From JBGPJM01 sp041485385 (GTDB lineage: Bacteria > Planctomycetota > Phycisphaerae > Phycisphaerales > UBA1924), in contig JBGPJM010000017.1 of the NCBI GenBank assembly GCA_041485385.1, positions 1 through 43,443 on the forward strand: 43,443 nucleotides of DNA, in the 5' to 3' direction. The number at the start of each line of letters is the position of its first letter. Within the stretch, counting starts at the first letter, position 1. Under the pieces are notes generated by a model. It did no database searches and was not told the origin of the DNA. It saw only the letters and a list, made by a program, of their open reading frames with translations. The position numbers and the translations under genes were made by a program. Positions 24,483 to 33,042 of this stretch are shown here, in pieces.

Positions 24483-25202
24483 ATGCCCGCGTCTCTCGAT
24501 GGCCGCCAGATCGTGATCACCGGCGGCACCGGCGCCCTCGGCTCGGCCGTCGTGGCCGCCCTGATCGACCGGGGGGCCGATTGCCACGTCACCTGCCTCG
24601 ACAACTCCGAGCTCAAACGCTTCGAGCTCGCCTCCCACACCAAGGTCCGGATCCATTCCGGCATCGACCTCACCAGCGAGCCCAACGTCGCTCAGCTCTA
24701 CGCGGCCGTCGCGAAAACCGGGCCCGGCCTGTGGGGCTCGATCCACATCGCCGGCGGCTTCGCCATGGCCCCGATCGAGAACACCTCCAAGGACGACTTC
24801 CTCGCCCAGCTCTCCACCAACGCCCTCACCTGCTTCCTCTGCTGCCGCGAGGCCGTCCGCATCATGAAATCCCGCGGCGCCGGCGGCCGCATCGTCAACG
24901 TCGCCGCCCGCCCCGCCCTCTTCCCCGAGCTGGGCGCCGGCATGGTCGCCTACACCGCCGCCAAGGCCGCCGTCGCGGCCATCACCCAGTCCCTCGCCGC
25001 CGAGGTCGCCGCGTCCGGCATCCTCGTCAACGCGGTCGTCCCCTCCATCATGGACACGCCCGCCAACCGCAAGGCCATGCCCGCGGCCAACCACGATGCG
25101 TGGCCCAAAACCCACCAGGTCGCCTCCACCATCGCGTTCCTGGTCTCCCCCGACAACACCGTCACCCGCGCCGCGCTGGTGCCCGTCTACGGGCGGTCGT
25201 AG
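24483..25202 (+). CDS. Short-chain dehydrogenase/reductase family protein
   Basis: A 239-residue Rossmann-fold protein. The cofactor loop is TGGTGALGSAVV near residue 14, and the active-site YxxxK is YTAAK (about residue 158). The usual catalytic Ser, which lies in an NVxSR-type motif in close relatives, appears to be Ala here (IVNVAARPAL). The NAG motif strand is IHIAGGFAM. The missing Ser raises the possibility that it is not a normal oxidoreductase. Substrate unknown. It stands alone between the pseudopilin row and a repeat-containing non-coding stretch. Confidence 0.82.
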   Translation: MPASLDGRQIVITGGTGALGSAVVAALIDRGADCHVTCLDNSELKRFELASHTKVRIHSGIDLTSEPNVAQLYAAVAKTGPGLWGSIHIAGGFAMAPIENTSKDDFLAQLSTNALTCFLCCREAVRIMKSRGAGGRIVNVAARPALFPELGAGMVAYTAAKAAVAAITQSLAAEVAASGILVNAVVPSIMDTPANRKAMPAANHDAWPKTHQVASTIAFLVSPDNTVTRAALVPVYGRS

Positions 25203-25325
25203 CCCTGCCATCCGAGTCGCGCCGCTGGCGCGCCGCGGCCGGATGCCGTTGCACTCTTGTCTCGCACTTCGCCCGGGGCGCTCCGGATCCCGCCCGTGAG
25301 CCGCCCGGGGCGCGTACGTTTCGTG

Positions 25326-25426
25326 GACTTCGGTCGACTTTCTGCGACTTCCTTCGACTTCGATATGACTCTTTGCGACTCTTTTCGACTTCCGTTGACT
25401 TTTGGCGACTCCCTTTGACTTCTTCG
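25326..25426. repeat. GACT array with 10-bp period (10 units)
   Basis: Ten copies of GACT(T/C) start at 25326, 25336, 25346, 25356, 25367, 25377, 25387, 25397, 25407 and 25417; the spacing is 10 bp except for one of 11. The five to six bases between copies are variable but pyrimidine-rich. The copies are therefore on the same face of the DNA helix. The block is non-coding and lies 124 bp after the SDR gene. It is not a CRISPR (no long identical repeats). Confidence 0.8.
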
Positions 25427-25801
25427 GCGGGGCTGATCGAGCGTAAGACGTTGTGTTACAATGATTTACGATTGATCCCGCCGCGCCGGTGCTCGGCGCG
25501 CTTGCAAACGCGCAGTCTGGCCCGTGGCGACGAACCTATGGCCGGATCCGGACGGCTCTTCCTGTCACACTGGAATCCCCCTCCTTCCCTTCCCCTCGGC
25601 GCGAAGCACCGAGCGCCCGGCATGGAGCACTCTACTCTCCGGGCGCGCGGCTGCAAGAGAATCTGCACCTATTCCCCCAATCTGGCGCGCAGGCGGGGCC
25701 CTCCCTGATTTGAGGTCCGGGTGGTCCCATGACGCCCGGGTTGCCGCGGCCGCCGCGCTGAGTGGCGCCCGGGGGGGCCCAGCACCCAGTCCTCACCGCT
25801 C
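25427..25801. other. Non-coding region after the GACT array
   Basis: 375 bp without a credible gene. The first part is the most AT-rich stretch of the neighbourhood and contains a TACAAT -10-like box at 25457-25462 on the plus strand (the -35 is weak). Further on, GCGCCCGG (25613-25620) pairs with CCGGGCGC (25639-25646). The combination could be a small RNA gene, but no family is recognised. Confidence 0.35.
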
Positions 25802-25891
25802 TCACGGGCAGCCGGCGAAGGACGCGACGAGGAAGTCGAAGCAATCCTGGGAGTTGGCGGCGTTGTTGGCGCCGAGAGCATGCCGGTCACA
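25802..25891 (-). pseudogene. Remnant of a GC-type dockerin tail, in frame after the NAD synthase-like gene
   Basis: Thirty codons that directly follow the TGA of the NAD synthase-like gene, in the same frame, and end with their own TGA. They encode NSQDCFDFLVASFAGC followed by Pro, clearly the last half of the dockerin-like tail seen in the exported proteins of this window (NSQDFFDFLNCFFAGCP). Only one of the two usual repeats is left and there is no start codon or signal peptide of its own. It is either the leftover of a destroyed exported-protein gene or a stop-readthrough extension. Confidence 0.7.
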
Positions 25892-26926
25892 TCAGGCGGG
25901 CTCTTCTCTCGAACACGTCGGGTCGATGAGCAGCGCCGGCCCGTCCAGCTGTTGCGCAACCCGCCGCTTCGCCTCGATGTCGCGGTAGACGCGCTCGACC
26001 TGGTCTGACGTGAGCCCCACACCGCTGGCCGCCGCGGCGGGGGTTACCTTGTGGGTATACGCCCACAACAGCAGGTCCATCTGCGCGTACGGGACGCCGA
26101 AGTAGAACTCCTCCTGCGTCTGCGGAAGGCTGTATGTATCGGTCGATGGTGTTTGCTCGGTGATCGAAGGCGGCAGCCCGAGGTGGCGGCCGAGCGCGAA
26201 GACCTGTGTCTTGTAAAGATGAGCAATCGGCTTCACGTCCGCAAGGCCGTCGCCCCCCCGAACGAAGAAGCCCTGGTCGTACTCGAGTCGGTTGGGAGTC
26301 CCGAGGACGGCGTAGTTGAGCTCGTCGGCACGGGTGTATTCCATCATCTTTCGGACGCGCTGCTTGAGGTTCGTCGCGGCGACGATGGCCAGGTACGCGT
26401 CAGCAGGCATGCGCACGCGCACCTGGCGACCTCCCTCGGCGGAGAGCTCAACAACCAACGTGAAGAAACTCATCCGGTCGCTCCCCATCAGGTCGCCGGC
26501 CACAGCGATCTTGAATCGATCCCCGCTCCGGTAGGCGGGGAGCAGGCGCTGGATCGCTTCGTCGCGCTTGCGATAACACCCCAGCACCTCCAGAGCGGGA
26601 GTCAGGTCGTGGATCTCGTGCTTGATGCCGGCGACCTCGCACGCCGCCTTCCCGTTGGTCAGGCTCGTGGCAGGCGACTCTCGCTCGGGCATCAGCAGGG
26701 CGACCACGCGCTGGGGACCGACCGCCCGCGCGGCGAGCACCGCGCACACCGAGGAGTCGATCCCCCCGCTCACGCCCAGTACCAGCCCTCGCCGGTGGAG
26801 CCGCTGGGCTGTCAGCGATCGCAGCGTCTTCTCGATCTGCTGCGTCGCGGCGGCGTAGTCCATCGCCATCGCGTCACGCGCGAACACGCTGCTCGGTTTT
26901 GACATCGAAGAGGGTGTTCCGTTCAC
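25892..26926 (-). CDS. nadE: NAD synthase-like ATP pyrophosphatase
   Basis: A 344-residue protein of the NAD synthase family, which adenylates a carboxylate (nicotinate in NaAD) and transfers ammonia to give the amide. The PP-loop is LGVSGGIDSSVCAVLAA, and the C-terminal part has GTPNRLEYDQGFFVRGGDG and the ADVKPIAHLYKTQV stretch typical of the family. There is no glutaminase (nitrilase) domain, so it would use free ammonia. It ends a gene row with an amidotransferase, an acyl ligase and an acyl carrier protein, and so may act on a pathway intermediate instead of NaAD. The GTG start at 26926 is chosen because GGGGAGAA lies 6 bases upstream; an ATG seven codons later has none. The product could also be plain NadE. 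Confidence 0.82.
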   Translation of the reverse strand: MNGTPSSMSKPSSVFARDAMAMDYAAATQQIEKTLRSLTAQRLHRRGLVLGVSGGIDSSVCAVLAARAVGPQRVVALLMPERESPATSLTNGKAACEVAGIKHEIHDLTPALEVLGCYRKRDEAIQRLLPAYRSGDRFKIAVAGDLMGSDRMSFFTLVVELSAEGGRQVRVRMPADAYLAIVAATNLKQRVRKMMEYTRADELNYAVLGTPNRLEYDQGFFVRGGDGLADVKPIAHLYKTQVFALGRHLGLPPSITEQTPSTDTYSLPQTQEEFYFGVPYAQMDLLLWAYTHKVTPAAAASGVGLTSDQVERVYRDIEAKRRVAQQLDGPALLIDPTCSREEPA

Positions 26927-26932
26927 GCTTTG

Positions 26933-26940
26933 TTCTCCCC
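26933..26940 (-). promoter_or_regulatory. Ribosome binding site setting the NAD synthase-like start
   Basis: GGGGAGAA on the minus strand, 6 bases before the GTG at 26926. The ATG at 26905 has no such site. Confidence 0.55.
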
Positions 26941-26987
26941 GCGCTCGAACCCTGCCACCGTTACGCTCGCCGCGTCGTGATTCTGCA

Positions 26988-29015
26988 TCATGGCATCGGA
27001 CGCACCCCCGCCCCGACCGGCGCAGAGCTCCGCGTGTCCACATAGACAAGCGGCGCTCCCGCGCTCTCCACGGATTCCATCCCCCGTCCCCACACACCGG
27101 CCCCGTCGATGAACTCCGCGTACCAGAGTTGCATCGTCAGCAGACCCACCAGCGCCATTTCCTCCCGTTCCCCCAACTGGCCCGGGGCGCTCCAGGCCCG
27201 CGCGCAGAGCGAGCCTGCAGCCCTCGCGTCGATCAGCGGGCAACGCCGCAGCGCCGCCGGCGAGAGCGACTCTCGCACGTAGTGCGGAGCCGACGCGCCG
27301 AAGAGCGCCTCGCCGATCGGGGCCCGGTATGGCCATTTCCGGCGCTCCGCCACTTCCCGCGGGAGCAGCCGCCGTGCCGCCGCGCGGAGCGTTACCTTCT
27401 CACGCAGCCCGCAGATCTTCAGCCGGGAGGGGAGGCCGGCACAGAAATCGATCACATCCGGGTCGAGGTACGGGTACCGCCCCTCCACGCCGTTTGCCAT
27501 AATCGCCCGGTCCCCCTGGCTGGCGAGGAGGTACGGCGTCATGAATGTCGCGACCTCGAGGTGCTGCGCTCTTGCCATGGGCGGCGCCGCGCTCCAGCCC
27601 GGCGGCATCGCCGCCCTGATCCGATCCTCGAACGCCGATGCGTCCAGGGCGCCCCGGATCTCGGGCGCGAGGAACCGCAGCGTCCACGCCGTGTTCTCCC
27701 ATCGAAGCCGGTGCGAATAGAACGGATGGTCAACTTCGCCGAACCCCCGGCGGAAGAACTCCTGCCACATCGCCCCCTTGGCGTTCGACACGTACGGGTG
27801 TACGCGTGCCAGCAGCGCGGGTCGCATCGAGGACTCGGGATAGCGGGCCCAGAACCGTCGGACCTTGTCCTCCTTGAATACGTCGTACCCGCCGAGGAAC
27901 TCGTCGGCGCCCTCGCCGGTCAGCACGACGCGCATCCCGAGCTGTCGCACCAGCGACGAGAGCACGAACATGGGCACGGGCGCGGTCCGCAGGAGCGGCG
28001 CCTCGGCGTGGCGCACCACTCTCGGGAGCTGGCTGCCCAGGACGTCCGGCGTCGCTACGACCTCATGGTGCGTGGTACCCAGGTGCTTCGCCATGCGCTG
28101 CTGCGCCCCACCCTCGTCGTAGCGCCCGTCCGAGAACCGCACCGAGAACGTCTGCAGCGGGCTGCTGTCGGCACGCCTCACCAGGCGCGCGATCACCGAT
28201 GAATCCAGCCCGCCCGACAGATACGACCCAACCGGCACGTCGGCACGCAGCCTGATCTTCACCGCGAGCGAGAGCAGCTCCGCGAGCCGCTCCGCCGCCT
28301 CCTCCACCGGCATGTCGGCGGCATGGTGTCGCTCGGCGAAACAGAGCGTGTGGTACGCCTGACGCCGCTGGCGTAGGTCGCGGTCAAACCGTATCGCAGT
28401 TCCCGGCGGAACGACCTGAACACCGGCGAAGACGGTTGACGGCGCCGGCACCGACCAGAGCGTGAAAGTAGCGGCCAAGGAGGCCGCGTCCGGGCGAGAC
28501 GCGATGCGCCCGGTGGAGAAAATGGCCTTGGCTTCCGACCCGAACACCACGGTATCGGGTGCCACGGCGTAGTGGAGCGGCGCGATGCCGACGCGGTCGC
28601 GCACGAGCCAGAGGCATCCGTCCCTCGTATCGCGCAATGCGAACGCGAACTGACCGTTGAACCGCTCCCACGCGCCCTCGCCCCACCGCCGATACGACTG
28701 GATGATCACCTCGGTATCCGACCGCGTCCGGAAGCGGTGCCCGAGCGCCTCGAGCTCCGCGCGCAGCTCGACGTAGTTGAAGATCTCCCCGTTGAAGGTG
28801 ATCCAGAGCGTCTCGTCGGCGTCGCTCATCGGCTGGGCGCCGCCCTCGCGGTCGATGATCGCCAAACGAGCGTGCACCAGGCCGGCCCGATCGTCGAGGT
28901 AGATGCCGTAACCATCCGGGCCCCGATGGCGCAACGACCACGCCGTGCGCCGGAGTTCCTCCGGCTCGGGGCGAGCGCCGCCCGCGGACACCATCAGCCC
29001 GGCTATCCCGCACAC
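26988..29015 (-). CDS. Asparagine synthase (glutamine-hydrolysing) family amidotransferase
   Basis: A 675-residue protein of the AsnB family. The N-terminal class II glutaminase begins with the nucleophile Cys2 (M-C-G-I-A-G) and carries LRHRGPDGYG and TFNGEIFNYVELR. The C-terminal synthetase domain has the ATP PP-loop SYLSGGLDSSVIARLV and LTGEGADEFLGGYD. The length is above that of AsnB (550) and fits the amidotransferases found in polysaccharide and exosortase-linked clusters. It would release ammonia from glutamine and amidate an adenylated carboxylate. The GTG start is well supported by AAGGAGGA 5 bases upstream; it must be this codon because Cys2 has to be the residue after Met. It lies 16 bp after the acyl ligase stop codon. 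Confidence 0.9.
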   Translation of the reverse strand: MCGIAGLMVSAGGARPEPEELRRTAWSLRHRGPDGYGIYLDDRAGLVHARLAIIDREGGAQPMSDADETLWITFNGEIFNYVELRAELEALGHRFRTRSDTEVIIQSYRRWGEGAWERFNGQFAFALRDTRDGCLWLVRDRVGIAPLHYAVAPDTVVFGSEAKAIFSTGRIASRPDAASLAATFTLWSVPAPSTVFAGVQVVPPGTAIRFDRDLRQRRQAYHTLCFAERHHAADMPVEEAAERLAELLSLAVKIRLRADVPVGSYLSGGLDSSVIARLVRRADSSPLQTFSVRFSDGRYDEGGAQQRMAKHLGTTHHEVVATPDVLGSQLPRVVRHAEAPLLRTAPVPMFVLSSLVRQLGMRVVLTGEGADEFLGGYDVFKEDKVRRFWARYPESSMRPALLARVHPYVSNAKGAMWQEFFRRGFGEVDHPFYSHRLRWENTAWTLRFLAPEIRGALDASAFEDRIRAAMPPGWSAAPPMARAQHLEVATFMTPYLLASQGDRAIMANGVEGRYPYLDPDVIDFCAGLPSRLKICGLREKVTLRAAARRLLPREVAERRKWPYRAPIGEALFGASAPHYVRESLSPAALRRCPLIDARAAGSLCARAWSAPGQLGEREEMALVGLLTMQLWYAEFIDGAGVWGRGMESVESAGAPLVYVDTRSSAPVGAGVRPMP

Positions 29016-29031
29016 CGTCGTCCTCCTTGCG

Positions 29032-30573
29032 TCAGGCGCTGGTCTGCTCGCGCAGATCGTGCCGGCGAAGCTTCCCCGAATCGGTCTTCGGGAGCGCTTC
29101 CCGCATCTCGATGAACCGCGGCACAAAGACCGGCTCGAGGCGCAGACGGCAGTGCTCCCTGACCCGCGACTCGCTGAGCTGGCACCCCGTCTTCAACACG
29201 ATCACCGCCTTGATCGCCATCCCGTCGCTGGGATCTTCCACACCCACGACCGCCGCCTCCGCGACCTCCGAGATCTCGCAGAGCACGTGCTCGATCGCGC
29301 ATGGAGCGACCTTCTCGCCCCTGCACTTGAAGATGTCGTCCGTCCTGGAGACGAAGTACAGCAGCCCCTCGGTATCGGTCCGGAAACGGTCCCCGGTCAT
29401 CAGAACCTTCTCGCCCGGGATGTCGCCGTCGCGCAGCGTCCGCGCCGTCTGCTCGGGCCGCCCCCAGTAGCCGCGCATGACGTTCGCACCGCGCACGACC
29501 AGTTCCCCCTCGGACCCCGGCGGCAGCCGCCGGCCCTGCTCGTCCACTAGGTACGCCTCGCAGTTGGGGATCGCACGACCGACCGAGCTCGGGCGGGAGG
29601 CGGCGAGCGACGGATCCAGGAACGTCGCACGCGTGCACTCGGTCTGGCCGTACATCGCGTAGAACCTGGCCTGCGGGAACGCCCCGAACAGCCGCAAGAC
29701 GTGCGCGGGAGGAATGGGCGCCGCGGCGTTGGTTATGCACCGGACGGAGCCGATATCAACGCCCTCGAGCGGCAGCATCTGCAGAAGCTTGGCGAAGATC
29801 GTCGGCACCGCTGGGAACATCGTCGCGCGATGGGCCTCAATGCGCTTGAGAACATCAAAGGGATAGACGAACGATTGCTCGAGAACAACCGCCGATCCCA
29901 CCCCACCCGCCGCCAGCACCTGGAATAGCCCGTAGCTGAACGACATCGGGAGTAAGCAGCACGTGACGTCCTCGGGCGTCTGCCCGAGATACGACGCGAT
30001 CGATGCCGTCGTGTTGGCAAGGTTGCGGTGCGTGAGCGTCACACCCTTGGGCTCCCCGGTGGTACCGGATGTGTAGATGATCGCCGCGAGATCCTGGTCG
30101 ATCAGGCCGGGGTCGATCGGATGCCGCGCACGTCCACCCACAGCGGCGGCAAGGCTTGGTTCGCTCTCACGGCCGGGAGGCGGAGTTGTCCAGATGATCC
30201 GCGCGGGATTCACCAGCCCGGAAATGGCCCCGGTCACCGTCTCGGCCAGCTCCGGCGCCGCGATCAGCGTGCGGGCGGCGCAGTCCTGCACGAGCGCGCG
30301 AACCCGGGCAGGCTTGCTCTCGGGGCGGAGGGGCACCACGACGCCGCCGGCGCTGAGGACCGACCAGACGCTCTCGGCCGTGTCCAGCGAGTTGCCCGCC
30401 ATCAGCACGACGCGCTCGCCGCGCTCCACCCCCCACTCCTGCAAGGCCGCGGCGAGCGTCCCGCTCCTTCCTGCCAGGTCTGAGTATGACCGGATCACGT
30501 CCTTCTCGATCAGCGCCGGCCGCTCCGCGTGCCGATCCGCCTGCTCGAGGAAAAGGTCGTGAAGGAGGAACAC
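29032..30573 (-). CDS. AMP-forming acyl-CoA/amino acid ligase
   Basis: A 513-residue adenylate-forming enzyme that activates a carboxylic acid as an acyl-AMP and probably loads it on a thiol. Core motifs: AIIYTSGTTGEPKGVTLTH (A3), MYGQTECTRAT (A5), MTGDRFRTDTEGLLYFVSRT (A7-A8) and the C-terminal Lys in LPKTDSGKLRR (A10). It closely resembles the acyl-CoA ligases of exosortase-A-type clusters and the stand-alone A-domains that work with a discrete carrier protein. An acyl carrier protein gene lies just upstream on the same strand, 22 bp away, and is the obvious partner. The GTG start has a GGAG site 7 bases upstream. Confidence 0.9.
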   Translation of the reverse strand: MFLLHDLFLEQADRHAERPALIEKDVIRSYSDLAGRSGTLAAALQEWGVERGERVVLMAGNSLDTAESVWSVLSAGGVVVPLRPESKPARVRALVQDCAARTLIAAPELAETVTGAISGLVNPARIIWTTPPPGRESEPSLAAAVGGRARHPIDPGLIDQDLAAIIYTSGTTGEPKGVTLTHRNLANTTASIASYLGQTPEDVTCCLLPMSFSYGLFQVLAAGGVGSAVVLEQSFVYPFDVLKRIEAHRATMFPAVPTIFAKLLQMLPLEGVDIGSVRCITNAAAPIPPAHVLRLFGAFPQARFYAMYGQTECTRATFLDPSLAASRPSSVGRAIPNCEAYLVDEQGRRLPPGSEGELVVRGANVMRGYWGRPEQTARTLRDGDIPGEKVLMTGDRFRTDTEGLLYFVSRTDDIFKCRGEKVAPCAIEHVLCEISEVAEAAVVGVEDPSDGMAIKAVIVLKTGCQLSESRVREHCRLRLEPVFVPRFIEMREALPKTDSGKLRRHDLREQTSA

Positions 30574-30595
30574 TCAACAGCTCCGTCGGCCCTCG

Positions 30596-30862
30596 TCAGG
30601 CCCCGGGCCTGACGGACTTGCGGGACACGTACGCGGCGATCCGGTCGATGCTATCGAGGTTCTCGGGGATCAGTTCGCTGTCCGCCACCTTGATCTTGAA
30701 CTCGTTCTCCAGGAACAACACCAGTTCCATCGCCCCGGTCGAGTCGAGGATCCCCGTCTTCATCAGCGACTGGGCCGGGTCAATCGCGGCACTCTGGTCG
30801 AAGAGGAAACGGTCGGCCAGGAACTTCCGGATACACTCGTTTGGCTTCACAGAATGCCTCAT
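30596..30862 (-). CDS. Acyl carrier protein
   Basis: An 88-residue carrier protein. The phosphopantetheine attachment site is the Ser in GILDSTGAMEL, with the DSxxxMEL context of the family, followed by the second helix LVLFLENEFKIKV and third helix region DSIDRIAAYVSRK. The first helix is NECIRKFLADRF. It is the first gene of the ligase/amidotransferase row. The ATG at 30862 is used; a GTG five codons later is possible. No phosphopantetheinyl transferase is in the window. Confidence 0.88.
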   Translation of the reverse strand: MRHSVKPNECIRKFLADRFLFDQSAAIDPAQSLMKTGILDSTGAMELVLFLENEFKIKVADSELIPENLDSIDRIAAYVSRKSVRPGA

Positions 30863-31214
30863 CCAGCGCTTGCATCTCGGGGGCCGATGCCGGCACGTCG
30901 CTCTCTAGAACGGTCTTCTCGTTCGGCCTCGCATCGCGAGGGCCCGACGCCTTTCTCGACCGAATGCGGGCGCTGCGGGCCCCGGCCCAAGCAGCCTTGG
31001 CATCATCGCTCCGACCATGCTAGGCGAGGAACAGAAACCCACGCGCCGTCGCTGCACCAATCGCGACTGACCCAGCGCACCCTGCATCTCACCAGACGCC
31101 ACCGCCGCGGGCGAATGATCCTAAGAGTCTGGACAAGAGCAACGAGGAAGTGCCGCCGGGTTGACCTCCGCCCGACAGCCCGGGCGCCATCGCCCTTGGA
31201 CGCCCCAACCGCGA
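30863..31214. other. Intergenic region between carrier protein and GNAT gene
   Basis: 352 bp in which I see no reliable gene. Short open frames on both strands have irregular codon use. It may hold the promoter of the carrier-protein operon, but I cannot identify the boxes. Confidence 0.35.
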
Positions 31215-32360
31215 TCAAACTCCGAAACTGTAGAGCGAATCGCCATCGCCGGCCGTGTAGTACCACGCAGCAGGGTCGTCCCAACTCTCACCGCTCGACA
31301 CATCGGCACCTGCCCACAGGGTGGCGGCGAGCTCCTCCGACTCTGCAGCGAGAAACCCAAGTCGCTCGAAGACCGGGCGATGCGACGGGTGCATGCAACA
31401 GGCTGCGATGCTGTCCAACCGAGCCTTGTCGATGGCACTCATCGCCTCCACCAGGAGTGCTTCAACCGATGGGCAATCCGGGTCGAGGGCGAGCAACTCT
31501 GCGATTTCTCCCCTTGCGCCGCACGGGCGACCGGCGCGGTCGCGGACTGTCCGCGTGACGACGACAGCTGCCGCCGAGAGGGTCCCCTCTGAGGTGTGAA
31601 GTCCCAGACAGAGGGGATGGAGTGTCGGGCACTGCAAGTACCGCCAGTTCATGTACCGCGAGTCCTTGGCGACGCTCCATCGCAGCCCCGACGAGACTTG
31701 GGACCAGAGTTCGTCGTAATCGTCGCCGAACCGTTCGATCCGGCGGACCTCGCCACCAGCCGCTTCAACGCGATGACTCGGCAGGCGACGAGGCCTCGGC
31801 TTCCCCCCCGGGACATACCACGGTGCCAGGATGCGGCATGCACGCTCAGAAACCGCACCGGAGATCGAGCGAGGGAGGTGCCATCGAATCCTCAGGGCGA
31901 GCTCGCCCGCATAGCTTCGCGGATAGACAAACCGTTGCCGGGAGCCGGGAACCGGCTTCGCGCCGCATTGCGTCATGAGCTTCCCGGCACCCTCGGAGAT
32001 GGCCGTCGCCAACACGGGCCCCTCTGAGAAGAGCGAGCGCACGAGGCGGAACCCAACCAGCCTATGGGCCTCGTCCACGACCAGGCCGGATGCTGCCAGA
32101 ACGGTGTGTTCCGTGCCCCCCAGCAGCATGGGTATGGGGATGCCCGAGAGGTGACCCACAACCTCACCGCCGGAGACGGCGACGAAAATGACCGGTTCAC
32201 GCCCCCGTGCCCCGCGTCCGAACGGGTTCTGGTCGAACTGCCATGCCCATCGCTGTTGCAGCCGGTCCGCGCTCCACGCGCCGAAAAACTGAGCCCACAG
32301 GCGCAGCAGTCCTGGACGGTGCGACGCCTCATATCGGACAATGTCGAGGGATCCTTCCAT
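31215..32360 (-). CDS. GNAT-type acyltransferase-like protein
   Basis: A 381-residue protein that looks like the GNAT N-acyltransferase fold in two halves. The first half has FVAVSGGEVVGHLSGIPI and VLAASGLVVDEAHRLVGFRLVRSLF, the usual strand-helix acyl-CoA binding unit; the second half has a comparable AEVELLALDPDCPSVEALL-like strand (GEIAELLALDPDCPSVEALL) and a final strand before the C-terminus. It lies upstream of the acyl carrier protein on the same strand. With a carrier protein and ligase next to it, acyl transfer from CoA or carrier is plausible, but the substrate is unknown. The ATG at 32360 has no Shine-Dalgarno; the frame runs further upstream without coding character. Confidence 0.7.
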   Translation of the reverse strand: MEGSLDIVRYEASHRPGLLRLWAQFFGAWSADRLQQRWAWQFDQNPFGRGARGREPVIFVAVSGGEVVGHLSGIPIPMLLGGTEHTVLAASGLVVDEAHRLVGFRLVRSLFSEGPVLATAISEGAGKLMTQCGAKPVPGSRQRFVYPRSYAGELALRIRWHLPRSISGAVSERACRILAPWYVPGGKPRPRRLPSHRVEAAGGEVRRIERFGDDYDELWSQVSSGLRWSVAKDSRYMNWRYLQCPTLHPLCLGLHTSEGTLSAAAVVVTRTVRDRAGRPCGARGEIAELLALDPDCPSVEALLVEAMSAIDKARLDSIAACCMHPSHRPVFERLGFLAAESEELAATLWAGADVSSGESWDDPAAWYYTAGDGDSLYSFGV

Positions 32361-33042
32361 GCAGATCAGGACCGGAAGGCCAACAGGCTGCGACCCACCA
32401 CGACTCACCAACGAGTTGCGGTGGACTCGCACCGATCGCTGTCGGCGGCCGTTGACCGCCCGCGCCCGGATGAGTATCGGCCTGAAACAACTCCCGCCCG
32501 CACTCCATAGCTGCGATGTCACCAATGGAGGGGTGTGAGATGCTCGGAACCGCATGGCGTGCCGACCATCGCAAGGTCGGCGGCTGCCCGCCGTCCGCCG
32601 CGAAACGGCGGGGTACCCAAACCCGGATCCACCAATGGGAAGTCCATCGGCGCCCGCACCACCAGGTTGCCGATCCTCCGGTCGAGGTGCGGGTGGAAGC
32701 GGGTCTGTCGGATACCGTCGCCGAAGATCATGGGCCGGGACGAGGGCCGGCGGCCGGGCGCTGAGAGTGCCGGTATCTGAGCGGAACGCGCCTCTGAGGA
32801 GGCAGAACCACCACGAAGAGGGCATTGACATGAGGTACCTACCTCGTCACGCTGCGGGATGGCCGACGCACCGCCTTGTGGTCAAGGCCCTGTTGCTGCT
32901 GTGCATCGGTTCTCGTGACTCGCCGCAGCGCTCGAGGTCCCGTGGTTTGACTCGCGGCCGTTCTTGGGCCGCGTGGATTTCATCGCCCGGAGCGTTTCCG
33001 GGCGGGGTTCCGGAGAGTCAGGCATGCATCAGGAGGTGTGGC
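32361..33042. other. Long intergenic region with possible gene fragment and two hairpins
   Basis: 682 bp between the divergent GNAT and dockerin genes. On the minus strand 32600-32731 has strongly G/C-biased third positions and reads FHPHLDRRIGNLVVRAPMDF and further on, which looks like a fragment of a gene I do not recognise. Near the plus-strand gene, GCGGCC (32954-32959) pairs with GGCCGC (32967-32972), and CGCCCGGA (32984-32991) pairs with TCCGGGCG (32997-33004). These could be 5' untranslated structures of the next gene. Confidence 0.35.

Noticed and set aside
25326..25426. CRISPR or coding tandem repeat
   Set aside because: The repeated unit is only 4-5 bp with a 10-bp period and no spacers of CRISPR size; open frames across it lack start signals.
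32521..32780. Riboswitch (cyclic di-GMP or cobalamin type)
   Set aside because: Several hairpins are possible, but none of the conserved loop sequences of these classes could be placed.
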